A program made the translations under genes and the position numbers. Below, piece by piece: positions 22,332 to 34,664 of a DNA stretch of 64,000 nt (position 1 is its first letter; every line of letters starts with the position of its first letter). Source of the stretch: Scilla litardierei (lineage: Eukaryota > Streptophyta > Magnoliopsida > Asparagales > Asparagaceae). The notes below the pieces were generated by a model. That model saw only the letters and a list, made by a program, of their open reading frames with translations. It ran no database searches and was not told the origin of the DNA. The stretch spans positions 82,832,422-82,896,421 of the forward strand of contig CM061140.1 in the NCBI GenBank assembly GCA_030789695.1. The letters run 5' to 3'.

Positions 22332-22783
22332 ATCCACACTCTGTCGTCCCTGAGTCAAGTGCTCGAAACGCAAATGCAGCTCATCCTTCTTCGTCTCTAG
22401 GAGAAACTGAGCCTCAAAAAGTTCCCTGAACCGCTACCATAAGACAGGTCCTATCAGGTGAAATGTCTGTGCATCCTACCAATCTATAGCCTGATGTGTT
22501 AACCATCCCGTGGGTATCACACTGCAGTCAGGTCATCCTTCATATGCCTCTACCACTTGTCAACCTCCAGAGGGCTCTCCTTGCCTGAGAAATATCTCGG
22601 ATCTAGTTCTCTGAACTGCCTGAAGCCTCCCATCTTCCGAGCCGGTATACTAGCCAGCTTCTTATCATGCTGACTCAGATGCTCTAGTATCCCCATCAGA
22701 ACCTTCACCATCAGAGACGACTCAGAAGAGGCCACATCTAATGTTGATGTCCTCTTCCCATACATCATGTTCCCGAAGTCCAA
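22332..22783 (-). pseudogene. gag: CHR-C chromovirus Gag N-terminus
   Basis: Starts with ATG at 22783 and reads FRQFRELDPRYFSGKESPLEVDKW, the conserved chromovirus Gag entry, then a stop and further decayed Gag residues (RHMKDDLTAV) to the solo LTR. A leader of 126 bp separates it from the LTR at 22910 and contains GGTGGCCCATGCA on the minus strand, as in CHR-A and CHR-B. Confidence 0.8.
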
Positions 22784-22909
22784 ACTATATGAAGGAACAA
22801 AATATTAGGGTCCAGAACAAAAAATGTATTATAATGTTGGGACTTCATCCATACTATTCTTATGTATATCGTAGTGTGAGCTGACTTGCATGGGCCACCA
22901 TAAAAACCT

Positions 22910-23600
22910 TGTCATGCCCCACTTTCCCAAATACAGGAAATACGTAGCATGATGTGGCTGCAGTAGTATTCAGACTCAGGGCTTTAAGCCCATGTATTCC
23001 AAATACTACTAAGCATGAATCATGGTATAAGAAAGACACTTTCACAGGCCATTGCAACATACAGGAATAATACAGAAGAAATGTAAAGTGCTCCAACAAA
23101 ATCTAAATCCACAGATACGGAAAGGAAGTACAAAACTTTACATTATATTAAACAAGATACAATATACATACATCATCTGTACATGGAGTACAAAAGGTAC
23201 AACAGTGGGAAAAACCAAAAGAAAACCCCAAACCATAGAAGAAAGACAAAATGTGTCCACACGCCAAACAACCCACTCCCTAGTCTACCCCAGGGAAGTC
23301 TAACTGAACAAGATCGCCCGTAAAGGACTTTGTATATACCTTGGTATGGGAAGCACGCTCCTGAGACTGCTAATACAACAACTGCCATGCTCTTATCCCT
23401 GAAAAAGTAAATGGGACACGTCAACGCATGACCCAGTAGGAAAAACCTAACCAAACTAGGTAGGGCCTAGTTTCAGAACTAGTCTATCTAACTAAAAGGG
23501 GGTTCGATCAACTGAGAGTACACAGGTCTACAAATTATTGCATAAAAAACATGTCACATCATACATATACTGAAAAGTAAAGCTTAAGAACCTAAAAACA
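22910..23600 (-). repeat. CHR-C 5' LTR, inner part
   Basis: Minus-strand LTR end GGGGCATGACA at 22910 is followed by the GGTTTTTATGGTGGCCC leader. Interrupted at 23600 by CHR-A, with target site AAACA (23596-23600). Continues at 34665. Confidence 0.8.
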
Positions 23601-24256
23601 TGTAACGGCCAGTGTTTTCTATTTGCATGTTAGTCATTTTACTCTCACTGTCTTACATTTTTTTTGGCACCATTATATTTTAATGTGTCCGTATTTCTTT
23701 TCTAGCTTAGCGTATTTATTTCTACGTAATCGGAGTAACTACGTTCCCTATATGCGATAGCTATTAATAATTTATTTTTAACCATAATATTTCATATCAA
23801 AATTAAATTTCTTTTTAAATTCAAATAGATTCCTAAATTGGAGATAAGACTTTTGCCCATTCTCCTTAATCTCCAAATCCCTCCCTTATTGCTCTTTAAC
23901 TTCTTTTTTCTCTTTCCATGTCAACCCAAATTTTGAAATATTTCCTCCTAATCTCTAACCCTATTTCTTTCTTAGTGCTGGCTGACACCTTTGAAAGTTT
24001 TCACATGTACATTTCTCCCAGGGGATGGCCATGCATGCACTCCCCTATATTCTTATAAAACAAACTATAGGTTGATAATAAAAAACCTTAGCCTACCCTA
24101 GGTTTTCTTCTCTCTTCATATATGACCTAAGTTATCAACCCTAGGCTGCATGCCTCAGTCGCACCTACAAGGAGCCCAAGCCCCTTTGTTTTCAAACCCT
24201 ACTTCTCTCTCTATATAGCTAACCTAACCCTATTTTATCCCTCTCTCTCCTACCTT

Positions 24257-24264
24257 TATATATA
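24257..24264 (+). promoter_or_regulatory. TATA box of the CHR-A LTR
   Basis: TATATATA in CCTTTATATATAGC, followed by AGGGTTT-rich and C-rich leader sequence. The 3' LTR equivalent is at 32209-32216. Confidence 0.5.
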
Positions 24265-25744
24265 GCAACCTAGGCCTATTTGTTTGGCAGCCGAAACCCT
24301 AGAGGAACTAGGGTTTACATGTGTTCTGAGCCGCACAAAAGAAGAGCAGTATCTTCTTCTTTTTGTTTCTCTTCCATCGAACCCTTTTCCTCTATTTTCT
24401 TCCCCAGACCGAAACCCTAGAGCTCCTCTTGCTGCCCTCGCTTCCCCCCACCTCCATGCAACACGTCCGACCACCACCTCACGGCCAAGCTCGACCACAG
24501 AACTGTCGGCCTCCACAAACAAACAGCAGCCCACGCAACACCACACCCGTCGGCCCTCTACACCGACAGCCCCTTCACACGTCCGGCCACCACACCCCCG
24601 TGCATGCATCAACAGGTCGCAACCCCCCAGATCCGACCTCCTCCTCCTCCACCTACAGTCCTGTTTTTTCGGCAGTCCACTCCCTGCCGTGCCACCCCAC
24701 AACAGGTTGGTTCTCGCCCTCTCTTCAGTCCTCACGTCAGCTGCCGCCAGCCATCCCTCTTCAGCCTGCCGTCGACCTCCTCCCCTTTGAGTACTCACGC
24801 GCGACCTTCGAGTGCCTTGGCATTCACCCTACACCCAGTCGACATGCGCCCAAACTCTACAAGCCGCACACCCCGGCGTTATTTCCCCTCGCTGTCGCAA
24901 GCCGCCAAGCTCGATGTCACGAGTTCCTCTTGCTGCTGCCCCTTCATGGCCATAAGTCGCTGATGCCACCACTCTTGCCTTATCGCTTCGCTGCGCTACC
25001 CACAACCGAGGTGATCCCAACGAGCCTCCTTACTGTGCTACCCACAGTCGAGGAACTGGAGCCGTGATGCAAACTGTTGCTGCCTTCAGATCCGACGTCA
25101 GACTCGTGCGTGTGCGTCGTAATAGGTTGGTGACCCTACTCGTATCAACCCACACTTTACGCCAGTGAAACTTAACTAAAAATTGACAACTAAACATTTA
25201 ATTTACTTTTACGCTCCTTTAAACTGTTGTAAAAATCTAGACCGACGATTGGACATTTTTTTACTGTGCACATAGGATAGAATCGTCAAATAGGTTGAAC
25301 GTTCGAACAACTTGACATGGAACTGTTAGGATAGCCACGTTCAACTTAGAAAACAAACCATAATAGGACTTTCTAAAACTGGACCTGACACCGTCCCCTT
25401 AAATTTATTATAGGGAACCGTAACCGACACGCTACCCATGACGAGACGCTCCCTACGGACGCACTTCTCACCATTTCAGGCAAGTGTGTTCTCTTGCATA
25501 GTTACGGCCACGTTTTAGGCCAGTACTTCCTTAATTTGTAAATTGTTGAACAAGAGAACCAGCCGTGAAATGATAGCTTCTGGTATACCCTCACAACAGC
25601 CTAGACTTGACTACAAAGTCTAGGTATAAACTACTTTAACTGCCATACTATGAACTATCTCTGTGTGTGTGCATGTGGACCCCATAGAACATACATTTCC
25701 TTGTCTTGCCATGCAACATCGTTCTTTAAATGTTTTGCATAACC

Positions 25745-25915
25745 TGCGGGTAATAGGGCACTCTCCAAGATAGAGAAAGTGATCCCGTGTACGGATACAC
25801 GGCGGACAATATGGCACTCTCCAAGATAGAGAGAGTGATCCCTTGTACGGATACACAGCCGACGGGCAATAGGGCACTCACCTAGCAAGGTGAGTGATCT
25901 CCTTGTACGGACTTG
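25745..25915 (+). repeat. Tandem hairpin repeat, about 57 bp x 3, in the CHR-A LTR
   Basis: Three units each carry a hairpin followed by GTGATC and TGTACGG. Stems differ but still pair: CTCTCC...GAGAG in two units, CTCACC...GGTGAG in the third. The same array is at about 33690-33862 in the 3' LTR. Confidence 0.75.
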
Positions 25916-26259
25916 TCTTGAGCACTTGGGTGGGGTAGGGCTGAGCGGTCGCATGGTTTAGAGGGTTTGGCCGCCCTCTAACTGTAAGGCGTGAACCCTC
26001 TTGACACACATGTCTTGTTTCATCTTGTCATGTAGCCGGTAGCGCACGCTACGGTCTATGTTATGTCATGTTTACTTTCTTGTATAGTCTTTACTTTCCT
26101 ACCATGCTATAAAATGTCATGCTGTTGAAATCTTATAACTTGTCATGTAAAGAACATTTCAATATTTGTCTTTAAATTAAATACACCTACAGTAGAGTTT
26201 TCTTACATTTACTTGTAGACTCTGCCTGACATACAACTCTTTTTCTCTTGGGTGTTTGT

Positions 26260-26418
26260 ATGTCTGGTACCGAGACAGAGTTTGCAGTCGAGGAGATCGT
26301 ACCTGCAAACTTGGACCAGGAGTACGTTACACAGGAGTACGAACCGGACGAGGACCAGTCATGGAGTTCTTTGCCTATCGCTGACTTGGAGTTCCAGTTT
26401 CCTAGTTTGGGTGTGTAG
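26260..26418 (+). CDS. Short acidic ORF in the CHR-A LTR leader
   Basis: 52 codons starting MSGTETEFAVEEIV and rich in Asp/Glu. Its ATG lies in the 3' arm of a conserved hairpin (CCTGACATACAA...TTGTATGTC). The LARD-2 LTR has MSGFELELVAEDD at the equivalent place (59995-60036). The CHR-B LTR has an acidic frame with ACG instead of ATG (40771-40875). In the CHR-A 3' LTR the frame has a TAG. Whether it is translated is unknown; it could act as an upstream ORF. Confidence 0.35.
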   Translation: MSGTETEFAVEEIVPANLDQEYVTQEYEPDEDQSWSSLPIADLEFQFPSLGV

Positions 26419-26834
26419 CACCATTTTACTTTCATGTCTAGGTTGGGTGCGTAGCACTAGTAGTTTCCTTTTGTTGAAGCCATGCTGAAGCTTCTTTATT
26501 AGACTTTCCATTGTACTGATGGATATTATCTTAATGAATGAATGAATGCTGTTTCTTTTAAGTACTATTATTCTTCTAAACTTTAAATGCAAGAACATGT
26601 ACTTCATTTGGTGTGCCTCTACAGATGCTTATTGGGTCCGAGCTTCACAGCTCCGGCCCATGTGGACCTTAGTTACGTCCTCACCCCTGTATTATGGGAA
26701 GAGGAGCGTGACAGGTTTTTGTGGTGGCCCATGCAGGTCCAAGCAAAAAGTTTGGAACGATAAAAGTACTCGCATTCATTTAATATCCGGTTTAACATGT
26801 GCAAATTCTAAATTGGGTTTTCCTTGTCAACAGG

Positions 26835-27987
26835 ATGGTAGGAAGACGCAATACCCGTGCCGGGACCTCAGCTGACGGGGCCATGGAAGGCCAAAGTGGT
26901 GAATTCCGTCAATTTCTGGGTGTCATGAGAGAGATGCTAGACATTCAGCATCAGTTGGTTGAGCAGACACATCAAGCTACCCGTCCTGCCCAGGCTGCTC
27001 AGGCTGTACTACCACCACCGCCGCCTGCCCCTCGAGCTGCACCTGGGAGAAGCAGTTCAATGAGCTGCAGCCGAGGACCTTTCTGGAAAGAATGGACCAC
27101 TTGATGTTGACAAGTGGATTCAGAGCACTGAGGATAAATTGATAGCTGCCAAGATACCTAAGGAGACTAAGATGGAAGTAGCGAAGCTGCAGTTGACTGA
27201 TAATGCGAGGAACTGGTGGCACTTAGAGGAGAAGCATCTGGTTAAGCCAGTTGAGTGGAGCACTTTCAAATCCAAGTTCAAGGTGAAATACTTCCCTAAG
27301 GCTGCGAAGAGAGAGCTCTTGCAGCGGTTCGTGAATCTGACATATGGGAGTATGTCAGTGGATGAGTATGAGGCAGAGTTTGAGATGCTGAGCCGCTTCG
27401 CCCCACATATGGTCAAGAAATAAGAGAACCGAGCTAATCAGTTTCATCAGGGGCTGAACCCCAAGATCCAGGCTTCTATGACTTCGACAGATTTGACTAC
27501 TATAGAGGCTGTACTGAATGCTGCCAGGAACTATGAGACTGTGGCGAGACTTCCTGATCCTCCTACTGGTGGAGGAAAGCGACCGATGGAGCAGTACAGG
27601 CCAGCAGTTAGGCCTGTTATGAGGCACGTTCAATCAGTGCCTTTCAAGAGGCCAAGAGCACTTGCACAGAGCCAGACCAAGGGCCCATGCCATTTCTGTG
27701 GCAAACCAGTGCATTAGTAGAGCAATTGCAGGAGGAAACTGTGTTTGTGTCTGGTGTGTGGAGCTGACACACATGCTGCCAAAGATTGCCGAGGGCACAC
27801 CATGCTGTCGGTGGAGCACCAGTCCCAGTGAAACATAGAGCGCCAGCACCTATGCAGAGAGGAGCTGCTGTTCGTAGACCCCCTTTGGCACCACAGGAGC
27901 AGGTTTACCGACAAGCAGTGCCACCTTGGAGGCCAACATATACCATGACAGCCGTGGCGGCTGAGGACGTGGATGGCGTCATTGCAT
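26835..27987 (+). pseudogene. gag: CHR-A Gag
   Basis: ATG at 26835 (MVGRRNTRAGTS), then GEFRQFLGVMREML. A frameshift near 27047 follows a Pro-rich stretch. The capsid core ARNWWHLEE, VEWSTFKSKFKVKYFP, DEYEAEFEMLSRFAPHM is at about 27140-27420, followed by a TAA at 27421-27423. The zinc knuckle is damaged: CHFCGKPVH then two stops. The last residues before the intron are DGVIA. Chromovirus Gag normally forms the particle and binds RNA. Confidence 0.85.
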
Positions 27988-28109
27988 GTAATCTTTTAGA
28001 ACTAGTCCTTCTTATTATAGTATAGTTCATATTTGTTTGCATGTGTTTGTATGACCTTGCTGGTTAGATTACTGACCCATGTTGACCTTAGTTATTATCT
28101 TTATCTTAG
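27988..28109 (+). other. Spliceosomal intron 1 of CHR-A (gag/protease border, 122 nt)
   Basis: Donor T|GTAATC and acceptor TTATCTTAG|GC. Removal joins GTC ATT GCA T to GC ATC ATC TTA in frame, leading into protease. Unspliced, the Gag frame stops at 28023-28025. T-rich. Position and phase are the same as in CHR-B. Confidence 0.75.
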
Positions 28110-30532
28110 GCATCATCTTAGTGTCATCTTATCTGGCACTAACTTTGTTCGACTCCGATGCATCTATGTGCATCATAACCCGGAGATTCGTAACAGAGCA
28201 CTCTATTTCCACCAACACATTTCCAAAGTGTTGTGATATCACTGCAGAGAATGGAGTGGTGACGGTTAATTTGGGATGCCGATCGATTCCATTGGTGATC
28301 AGTGGACACGAGATCTATGCCGACTTCATTGTCCATAATCTGCTGCATTTCGATGTTGTTCTTGGCATCGATTGGTTCGGATATTTACATGCTTCGATCG
28401 ATTGTCACAGCAAGAAAGTGGTGTTCATGATACCAGGCCACCAGAGGTTTGAGTTTCACAGCAGGGAGCGATCGCTTGGGCCCATCAGATTTCGGGCCAA
28501 GCCGGAGGAGCCGATCGTTGTCGCCATGCAGATAGAGATCAGTAGACCAGCAGTCATCAGAGACTTCGAAGACGTCTTTTCGGATGATATTTCAGGGTTG
28601 CCACCCGACAGAGCTTTGGAGTTCAGCATAGACCTTATGCTGGGAGCGCAACCTATTTCGAAGGCACCGTATCGTATGGCTCCCACAGAGCTTGAGGAGC
28701 TGAGGAAGCAGTTGGACAAACTGTTGCAGAAGGGATTCAAACATCCTAGTGTGTCACCTTGGGGTGCACCAGTCTTATTGGTGAAGAAGAAGGATGGATC
28801 ATGCAGGATGTGTGTGGATTACAGAGGACTGAATGCAGTGACTGTGAAGAACAAGTATCTGCTGCCCCACATTGACGATATTTTTGATCGGCTCGGAGGT
28901 TCGAGAGTCTTCTCGAAACTGGATTTGAGGAGCGGATACCATCAGCTGAAGGTGAAGAAGGATGACATACCGAAGACGGCATTCAGGACAAAGTACGGAC
29001 ACTATGAGTTTGTGGTCATGCCTTTCGATGTGACCAATGCTCCCGCAGTGTTCATGACTTGATGAACTTGATCTTCTATGACTATCTGGATAAGTTCATC
29101 GTCATTTTCATCACGACATTTTTATTTACTCAAAGTCTGAGGAGGAGCACATCCGACATCTAAGGATAGTGTTGGAGACACTGAGTCGTCATCAGCTTTA
29201 TGCCAAGTATAGTAAGTACGAGTTCTGGTTAGACAGATTTGCATTCCTGGGACACGTGGTGTCTGGAGATGGCATATCGGTAGATCCAGAGAAGGTCAGA
29301 GCAGTCAGCGAATGGCCGACCCTGTAGTCAACATCGGATATCAGGAGTTTCCTTGGGTTAGCTGGCTACTACCGTCGTTTCATTTAGGATTTCTCGAGGA
29401 TTGCAAAACCAATGACGAAGCTGACAAAAAAGGATATGGAGTTCTGTTGGTCGGAGGATTGTGAGAAGGCTTTCAGTATTTTGAAGGCGAGATTGACCAC
29501 AACGCTGGTTTTAGTGGTACCGGATCGGAGCGGAGGCTTCGAGATTTATTGTGATGCATCTGGCAAGGGTCTCGGATGTGTTCTACATCAGCATGGTCAT
29601 GTGGTCGCATACGCTTCACGACAGTTGAGGAATCATGAGAAGAACTACCCGACGCATGATCTGGAGTTGGCAGCGGTGATATTTGTGTTGAAGATCTGGA
29701 GACACTTCCTGCTGAGTAAGAGCGTGAAAATTTTCACCGATCACAAAAACTTGAAGTACATATTTACTCAGAAGGAGCTCAACATGCGTCAGAGACGATG
29801 GTTGGAGCTGATAGCAGATTACGAGATAGATCTGCAGTATCACCAGGGGAAGGTGAATGTAGTTCCAGATGCCTTGAGTAGACTCCCTGCAGTGATGATG
29901 CATAGTGCCCACTGGAGAGTACAGCAGGAACTAAGAGGGATGAATATTGAGGTTGTCCTACCAGGAGTGATCATTTCGTTGATGAACTTGCAGATTCAGT
30001 CAACGATTGTGGATCGTATCAAGGCAGCTCAGGCAGGAGACCTGAAGCTACAGAGGATCAGAAGACAGGTAGAAGCTGGACTTCGGATGGAGTTTATCAT
30101 TCATGAGGATGGATCCCTGAGATACGGCAGTAGACTCTGCGTACCTGCAGGAGACATTAGAGATGATCTGTTGAATGAGGCACATAGCTCGCCTTATTCC
30201 ATACATCCTGGATGCACGAAGATGTACAAGGACCTCCGCCTGAATTATTGGTGGATTGGCATGAAGAGGAGTGTGGCACTGAGTGTTGCCAAGTGTCTTG
30301 TTTGCCAACAAGTGAAGGTGGAGCACCATCGGATAGCAGGATTGCTACATCCGCTTCCTATTCCGGAGTAGAAGTGGCAGCACTCACGATGTATTTCGTG
30401 ACAGGCCTACCTCGGAGTCCTAAACAGAATGATGCAGTCTGTGTGATCATTGACTGATTGACCAAGTCTGTGCATTTCATTCCATTCCGAGTGGGACAGT
30501 CCACGGAAATCTTGGCGAGGAAGTATCTAGAG
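28110..30532 (+). pseudogene. pol: CHR-A protease, RT, RNase H, integrase N-terminus
   Basis: Protease reads LFDSDAS (DSGA changed to DSDA). RT is intact to TNAPAVFM at about 29060, after which frameshifts destroy the FIDD box. RNase H is good at 29530-29890 ([26 protein letters not shown]). The integrase zinc finger (HSSPYSIHPG, CLVCQQVK) is at about 30185-30315, followed by the first catalytic region with stops. The last codons before intron 2 are LARKYLE. Confidence 0.88.
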
Positions 30533-30605
30533 GTAAAGATATTTTTCTTCTATATTTATAGTTCCTCCTTAAGGTTAGTTTGTGATGTAGACCATGTACA
30601 TGCAG
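30533..30605 (+). other. Spliceosomal intron 2 of CHR-A (inside integrase, 73 nt)
   Basis: CTA GAG|GTAAAGAT...CATGTACATGCAG|GAG ATT GTG. Splicing joins LARKYLE to EIVRLHG, the uninterrupted sequence of related chromoviruses. 73 nt is not a multiple of three, so the reading frame needs removal. Confidence 0.75.
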
Positions 30606-31508
30606 GAGATTGTGCGTCTACATGGAGTTCCGGTGAGCATCGTATCCGACAGGGACTCAAGATTCACGTCTCAGTTCTAGAAGAGCATACAAGAGAATCT
30701 TGGTACGAGTCTGAGTTTCAGCACAGCGTACCACTAGCAGACCGACGGCCGGTTGGAAAGGACGATTCAGATCATGGAGGATATGCTGAGGGCTTGTATG
30801 CTCGATTTGAAGGGTTCATGGGAGGATCATCTCCACTTAGTGGAATTCTCCTACAACAATAGGTATCAGGCGAGCATTGGCATGACGTCATTTGCTGCTC
30901 TATATGGAAGGAAATGTCGATCGCCACTGAACTGGGATGACGTTGGAGACAGAGAACTGTAGGGTCCAAAGATGATTGTAGAGGCAGTGGATGTCGTGAG
31001 AGACATCAGGGATAATCTCCAGATTGCTCAAGATCGCTTCAAGCATTGGGCAGATCCCAAGAGGTGACCTTTGGAGTTTCAGCCAGGAGATCATGTCTTC
31101 CTGAAGATTTCTCCCAACTGTGGAGTCATTCGTTTCGGGAAGAAGGAAAAGCTGAGTCCAAGGTATATTGGACCATTTGACATGCTGGAGCGTGTGGAAG
31201 CAGTGGCATATCGCCTTGCTCTACCACCATCTTTGGAGAGAGTTCATGACGTGTTTCACGTATCTCAGCAACGTCGATACGTCAGTGACCCATTGCACAT
31301 TGTGGACTTTTCAGAGATCACGATCCGACCGGACCTGACTTATGAGCAACAACCAGTGCAGATTTTGGATCGTCGACAGAAGCAGTTGAGGAACAAGGTA
31401 GTCGACCTGAAGAGAGTGATGTGGCATCACGGATCGCCAGGAGAGTCCACCTGGGAGAGAGAAGATGAGATGAGAGAGCACTATCCTCATTTGTTTCTTG
31501 AGCAGTAG
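30606..31508 (+). pseudogene. pol: CHR-A integrase C-terminus and chromodomain
   Basis: EIVRLHGVP then decayed catalytic core, SYNNRYQASIGMTSFAALYGRKCRSPL, stops at 30961 and 31066, then GPFDMLERVEAVAYRLALP and the chromodomain-like tail QPVQILDRRQKQLRNKVVDL to STWEREDEMREHYPHLF. The chromodomain steers insertion to heterochromatin in this lineage. Confidence 0.85.
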
Positions 31509-31540
31509 GTGTTAGAAATTCCGAGGGCGGAATTTTCTTA

Positions 31541-31552
31541 AGGTAGGTAGGA
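31541..31552 (+). other. Polypurine tract of CHR-A
   Basis: AGGTAGGTAGGA directly before TGTAACGG of the 3' LTR. Compare AGTTGGGGAGGA in CHR-B. Confidence 0.65.
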
Positions 31553-34500
31553 TGTAACGGATAGTGTTTTCTATTTGCATGTTAGTCATTTTACTCTCCT
31601 TGTCTTACATTTTTTGGGCACCATTATTTTTTAATGTGTCTGTATTTCTTTTCTAGCTTAGCGTATTTATTTCTACGTACTCGGAGTAACTATGTTCCCC
31701 ATACGTGATAGCTATTAATAATTTATTTTTAACCATAATATTTCATATCAAAATTAAATTTCTTTTTAAATTCAAATAGATTCCTAAATTGGAGATAAGA
31801 CTTTTGCCCATTCTCCTTAATCTCCAAATCCCTCCCTTATTGCTCTTTAACTTCTTTTGAATCTTTCCATGTCAACCCAAATTTTGAAATATTTCCTCCT
31901 AATCTCTAACCCTATTTCTTTCTTAGTGCTGGCCGACACCTTTGAAAGTTTTCGCATGTACATTTCTCCCAAGGGATGGCCATGCATGCACTCCCCTATA
32001 TTCTTATAAAACAAAATATAGGTTGATAATAAAAAATCTTAGCCTACCCTAGTCTTTCTTCACTCTTCATATATAACCTGAGTTATCAACCCTAGGCTGC
32101 ATGCTCTCAGTCGCACCTACAAGGAGCCCAAGCCCCTTTGTTTTCAAACCCTACTTCTCTCTCTATATAGCTAACCTAACCCTATTCTATCCCCCTCTCT
32201 CCTACCTTTATATATATCAACCTAGGCCTATTTGTTTGGCAGCCGAAACCTTAGAGGACCTAGGGTTTACATGTGTTCTGAGCCGCACAAAAGAAGAGCA
32301 GTATCTTCTTCTTTTTGTTTCTCTTCCATCAAACCCTTTTCCTCTATCTTCTTCCCTAACCAAAACCCTAGAGCTCCTCTTGCTGCCCTCTCTTCCCCCC
32401 ATCTACACGCAACACATCCGACCACCACCTCACAGCCAAGCCCGACCACAGAACCGCCGGCCTCCACAAACAAACAGCACCCATGCAACACCACACCCGC
32501 CGGCCCTCTACACCGACAGCCCCTCCACACGTCCGGCCACCACACCCCCGTGCGTGCATCAACAGGCCGCAACCCCCCAGATCCGACCACCACCTCCTCC
32601 ACATACAGTCCCATTTTTCGGGTAGTCCACTCCCTGCCGTGCCACCCCACAACAGGCCGGTTCTCTCCCCCTCTCTTCAGTCCTCACGGAAGCTTCCGCC
32701 GGCCACCCCCCTTGGGCATGTCGTCGACCTCCTCCCCTTCGAGTACTCACGCGCGACCTTCAAGTGCCTTGGCCTTCACCGTACACCCGGTCGACATGCG
32801 CCCAAACTCTGTAGGCCACACACCCCGATGTTGTTTCCCCTCGCTGCCGCAAGCCGCCAAGCTCGCTGTCGCAAGTTCCTCTTGCTGCTGCCCCTTCGTG
32901 GCCGCAAGTTGATGCTGCCGTCACTCTCGCCTTGTCACTTCGCTACGCTACCCGCAGCCGAGGTGATCCCGACGAGCCTCCTTACTGTGCTACCCGCAGT
33001 CGAGGAACTGGAGTCGTGATGTGAACCGTTGTTGCCTTCAGATCCGACATCAGACTCATGCGTGTGCGTCATAATAGGTTGGTGACCCTACTCATAGCAA
33101 CCCACACTTTACGCCAGTGAAACTTAACTAAAAATCGACAACTAAACATTTAATTTACGTTTACACTCCTTTAAACTGTTGTAAAAATCTAGACCGATGA
33201 TTAGACATTTTTTGACTATGCACATAGGATAGAATCGTCGAATAGGTTGAACGTTCGAACAACTTGACACGGAATTGTTAGGATAGCCACGTTCAACTTA
33301 GAAAACAAACCATAATAGGACTTTCTAAAACTGGACCTGACACAGTCCCCTTAAATTTATTACATCGAACCGTAACCGACACGCTACCCGTGACGTGACG
33401 CTCCCTACAGATGCACTTCTCGCCATTTCAGGCAAGTGTGTTCACTTGGTAGTTACGGCCACGTTTTAGGCCAGTGCTTCCTTAATTTGTAAATTGTTGA
33501 ACAAGAGAACTAAACGTGAAATGATAGCGTCTGGTACATCCTCACAGCAGCCTAGCCTTGACGACGAAGTTTAGGTATAAACTGCTATAACCGCCATGCT
33601 AAGAACTATTTGTGTGTGTGGACCCCATAGAACATACATTTCCTTGTCTTGCCATGTAACATCGTTCTTGAAATGTTTTGCATAACTTGCGGGTAATAGG
33701 ACACTCTCCAAGATAGAGAGAGTGATCCCTTGTATGGATACACAACCTGCGGGCACTATGGCACTCTCCAAGATAGAGAGAGTGATCCCTTGTACGGATA
33801 CATAGCCTGCGGGCAATAGGGCACTCACCTAGCAGGGTGAGTGATCCCTTGTACAGACTTGTCTTGAGCACTTGGGTGGGGTAGGGTTGAGCGGTTGCAT
33901 GGTTTAAGGGAGTTGGCCACCCTCTAACTGTAAGGCGTGAACCCTCTTGACACACACGTCTTGTTTCGTCTTGTCATATAGCCGGCAGCACACGCTATGA
34001 CCTTGGTTATGTCATGTTTACTTTCTTGTACAGTCTTTACTTTCCTACCATGCTATAAAATGTCATGTTGTTGAAATCTTATAACTTGTCATGTAAAGAA
34101 CATGTCAATATCTGTCTTTAAATTACATACACCTTACAGTAGAGTTTTCTTACCTTGACTTATAGACTCTGCCTGATATACAACTCCTTTTCTCTTGGGT
34201 GTTTGTATGTCAGGTACCGAGACAGAGTTTGCAGACGAGGAGATCATACCTGCAGACTTAGACTAGGAGTACGTTACACAGGAGTACAAACTGGACGAGG
34301 ACCAGTCATAGACTTCTTTGCATGTCGTCGACTTGGAGTTCCAGTTTCCTAGTTTGGGTGCGTAGCACCATTTTACTTTCCTGTCTAGGTTGGGTGCGTA
34401 GCACCAGTAGTTTCCTTTTGTTGAAGCCATGCTGAAGCTTCTTTATTAGACTTTCCATTGTACTGCTGGATATTATCTTAATGAATGAATGAATGTTGTT

Positions 34501-34659
34501 TCTTTTAAGTACTATTATTCTTCTGAACTTTAAATGCAAGAACATGTACTCGTTTGGTGTACCTCTACAGACACTAATTGGGTCCGAGCTTCACAGCTCC
34601 GGCCCATGCGGACTTTAGTCACGTCCTCGCCCCCGTATTATGGGAAGAGGTGCGTGACA
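31553..34659 (+). repeat. CHR-A 3' LTR (3107 bp)
   Basis: Matches 23601-26713 with scattered substitutions. Followed by the target duplication AAACA. Confidence 0.95.
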
Positions 34660-34664
34660 AAACA

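Larger units (their letters stand above)
23601..26713 (+). repeat. CHR-A 5' LTR (3113 bp)
   Basis: TGTAACGGCCAGTG...GAGCGTGACA, matching 31553-34659. It holds a TATA box, a C-rich leader without a real gene, hairpin repeats, a conserved structured block and a short acidic ORF. Confidence 0.95.
23601..34659 (+). mobile_element. CHR-A: Tekay/Del-like chromovirus, complete but degenerate
   Basis: Two LTRs of 3113 and 3107 bp, target duplication AAACA on both sides (23596-23600, 34660-34664), PPT, and gag-protease-RT-RNase H-integrase-chromodomain in Ty3 order. Many stops and frameshifts. Inserted in the CHR-C LTR. Confidence 0.95.

Noticed and set aside
24256..24798. Minus-strand Arg/Gly-rich ORF of 180 aa
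   Set aside because: Antisense shadow of the C-rich LTR leader.
24284..25067. Overlapping Pro/Ser/His-rich ORFs in the CHR-A LTR (also 32101-33019)
   Set aside because: Low complexity translated in several frames of a C-rich leader; frames are not conserved between the two LTRs.
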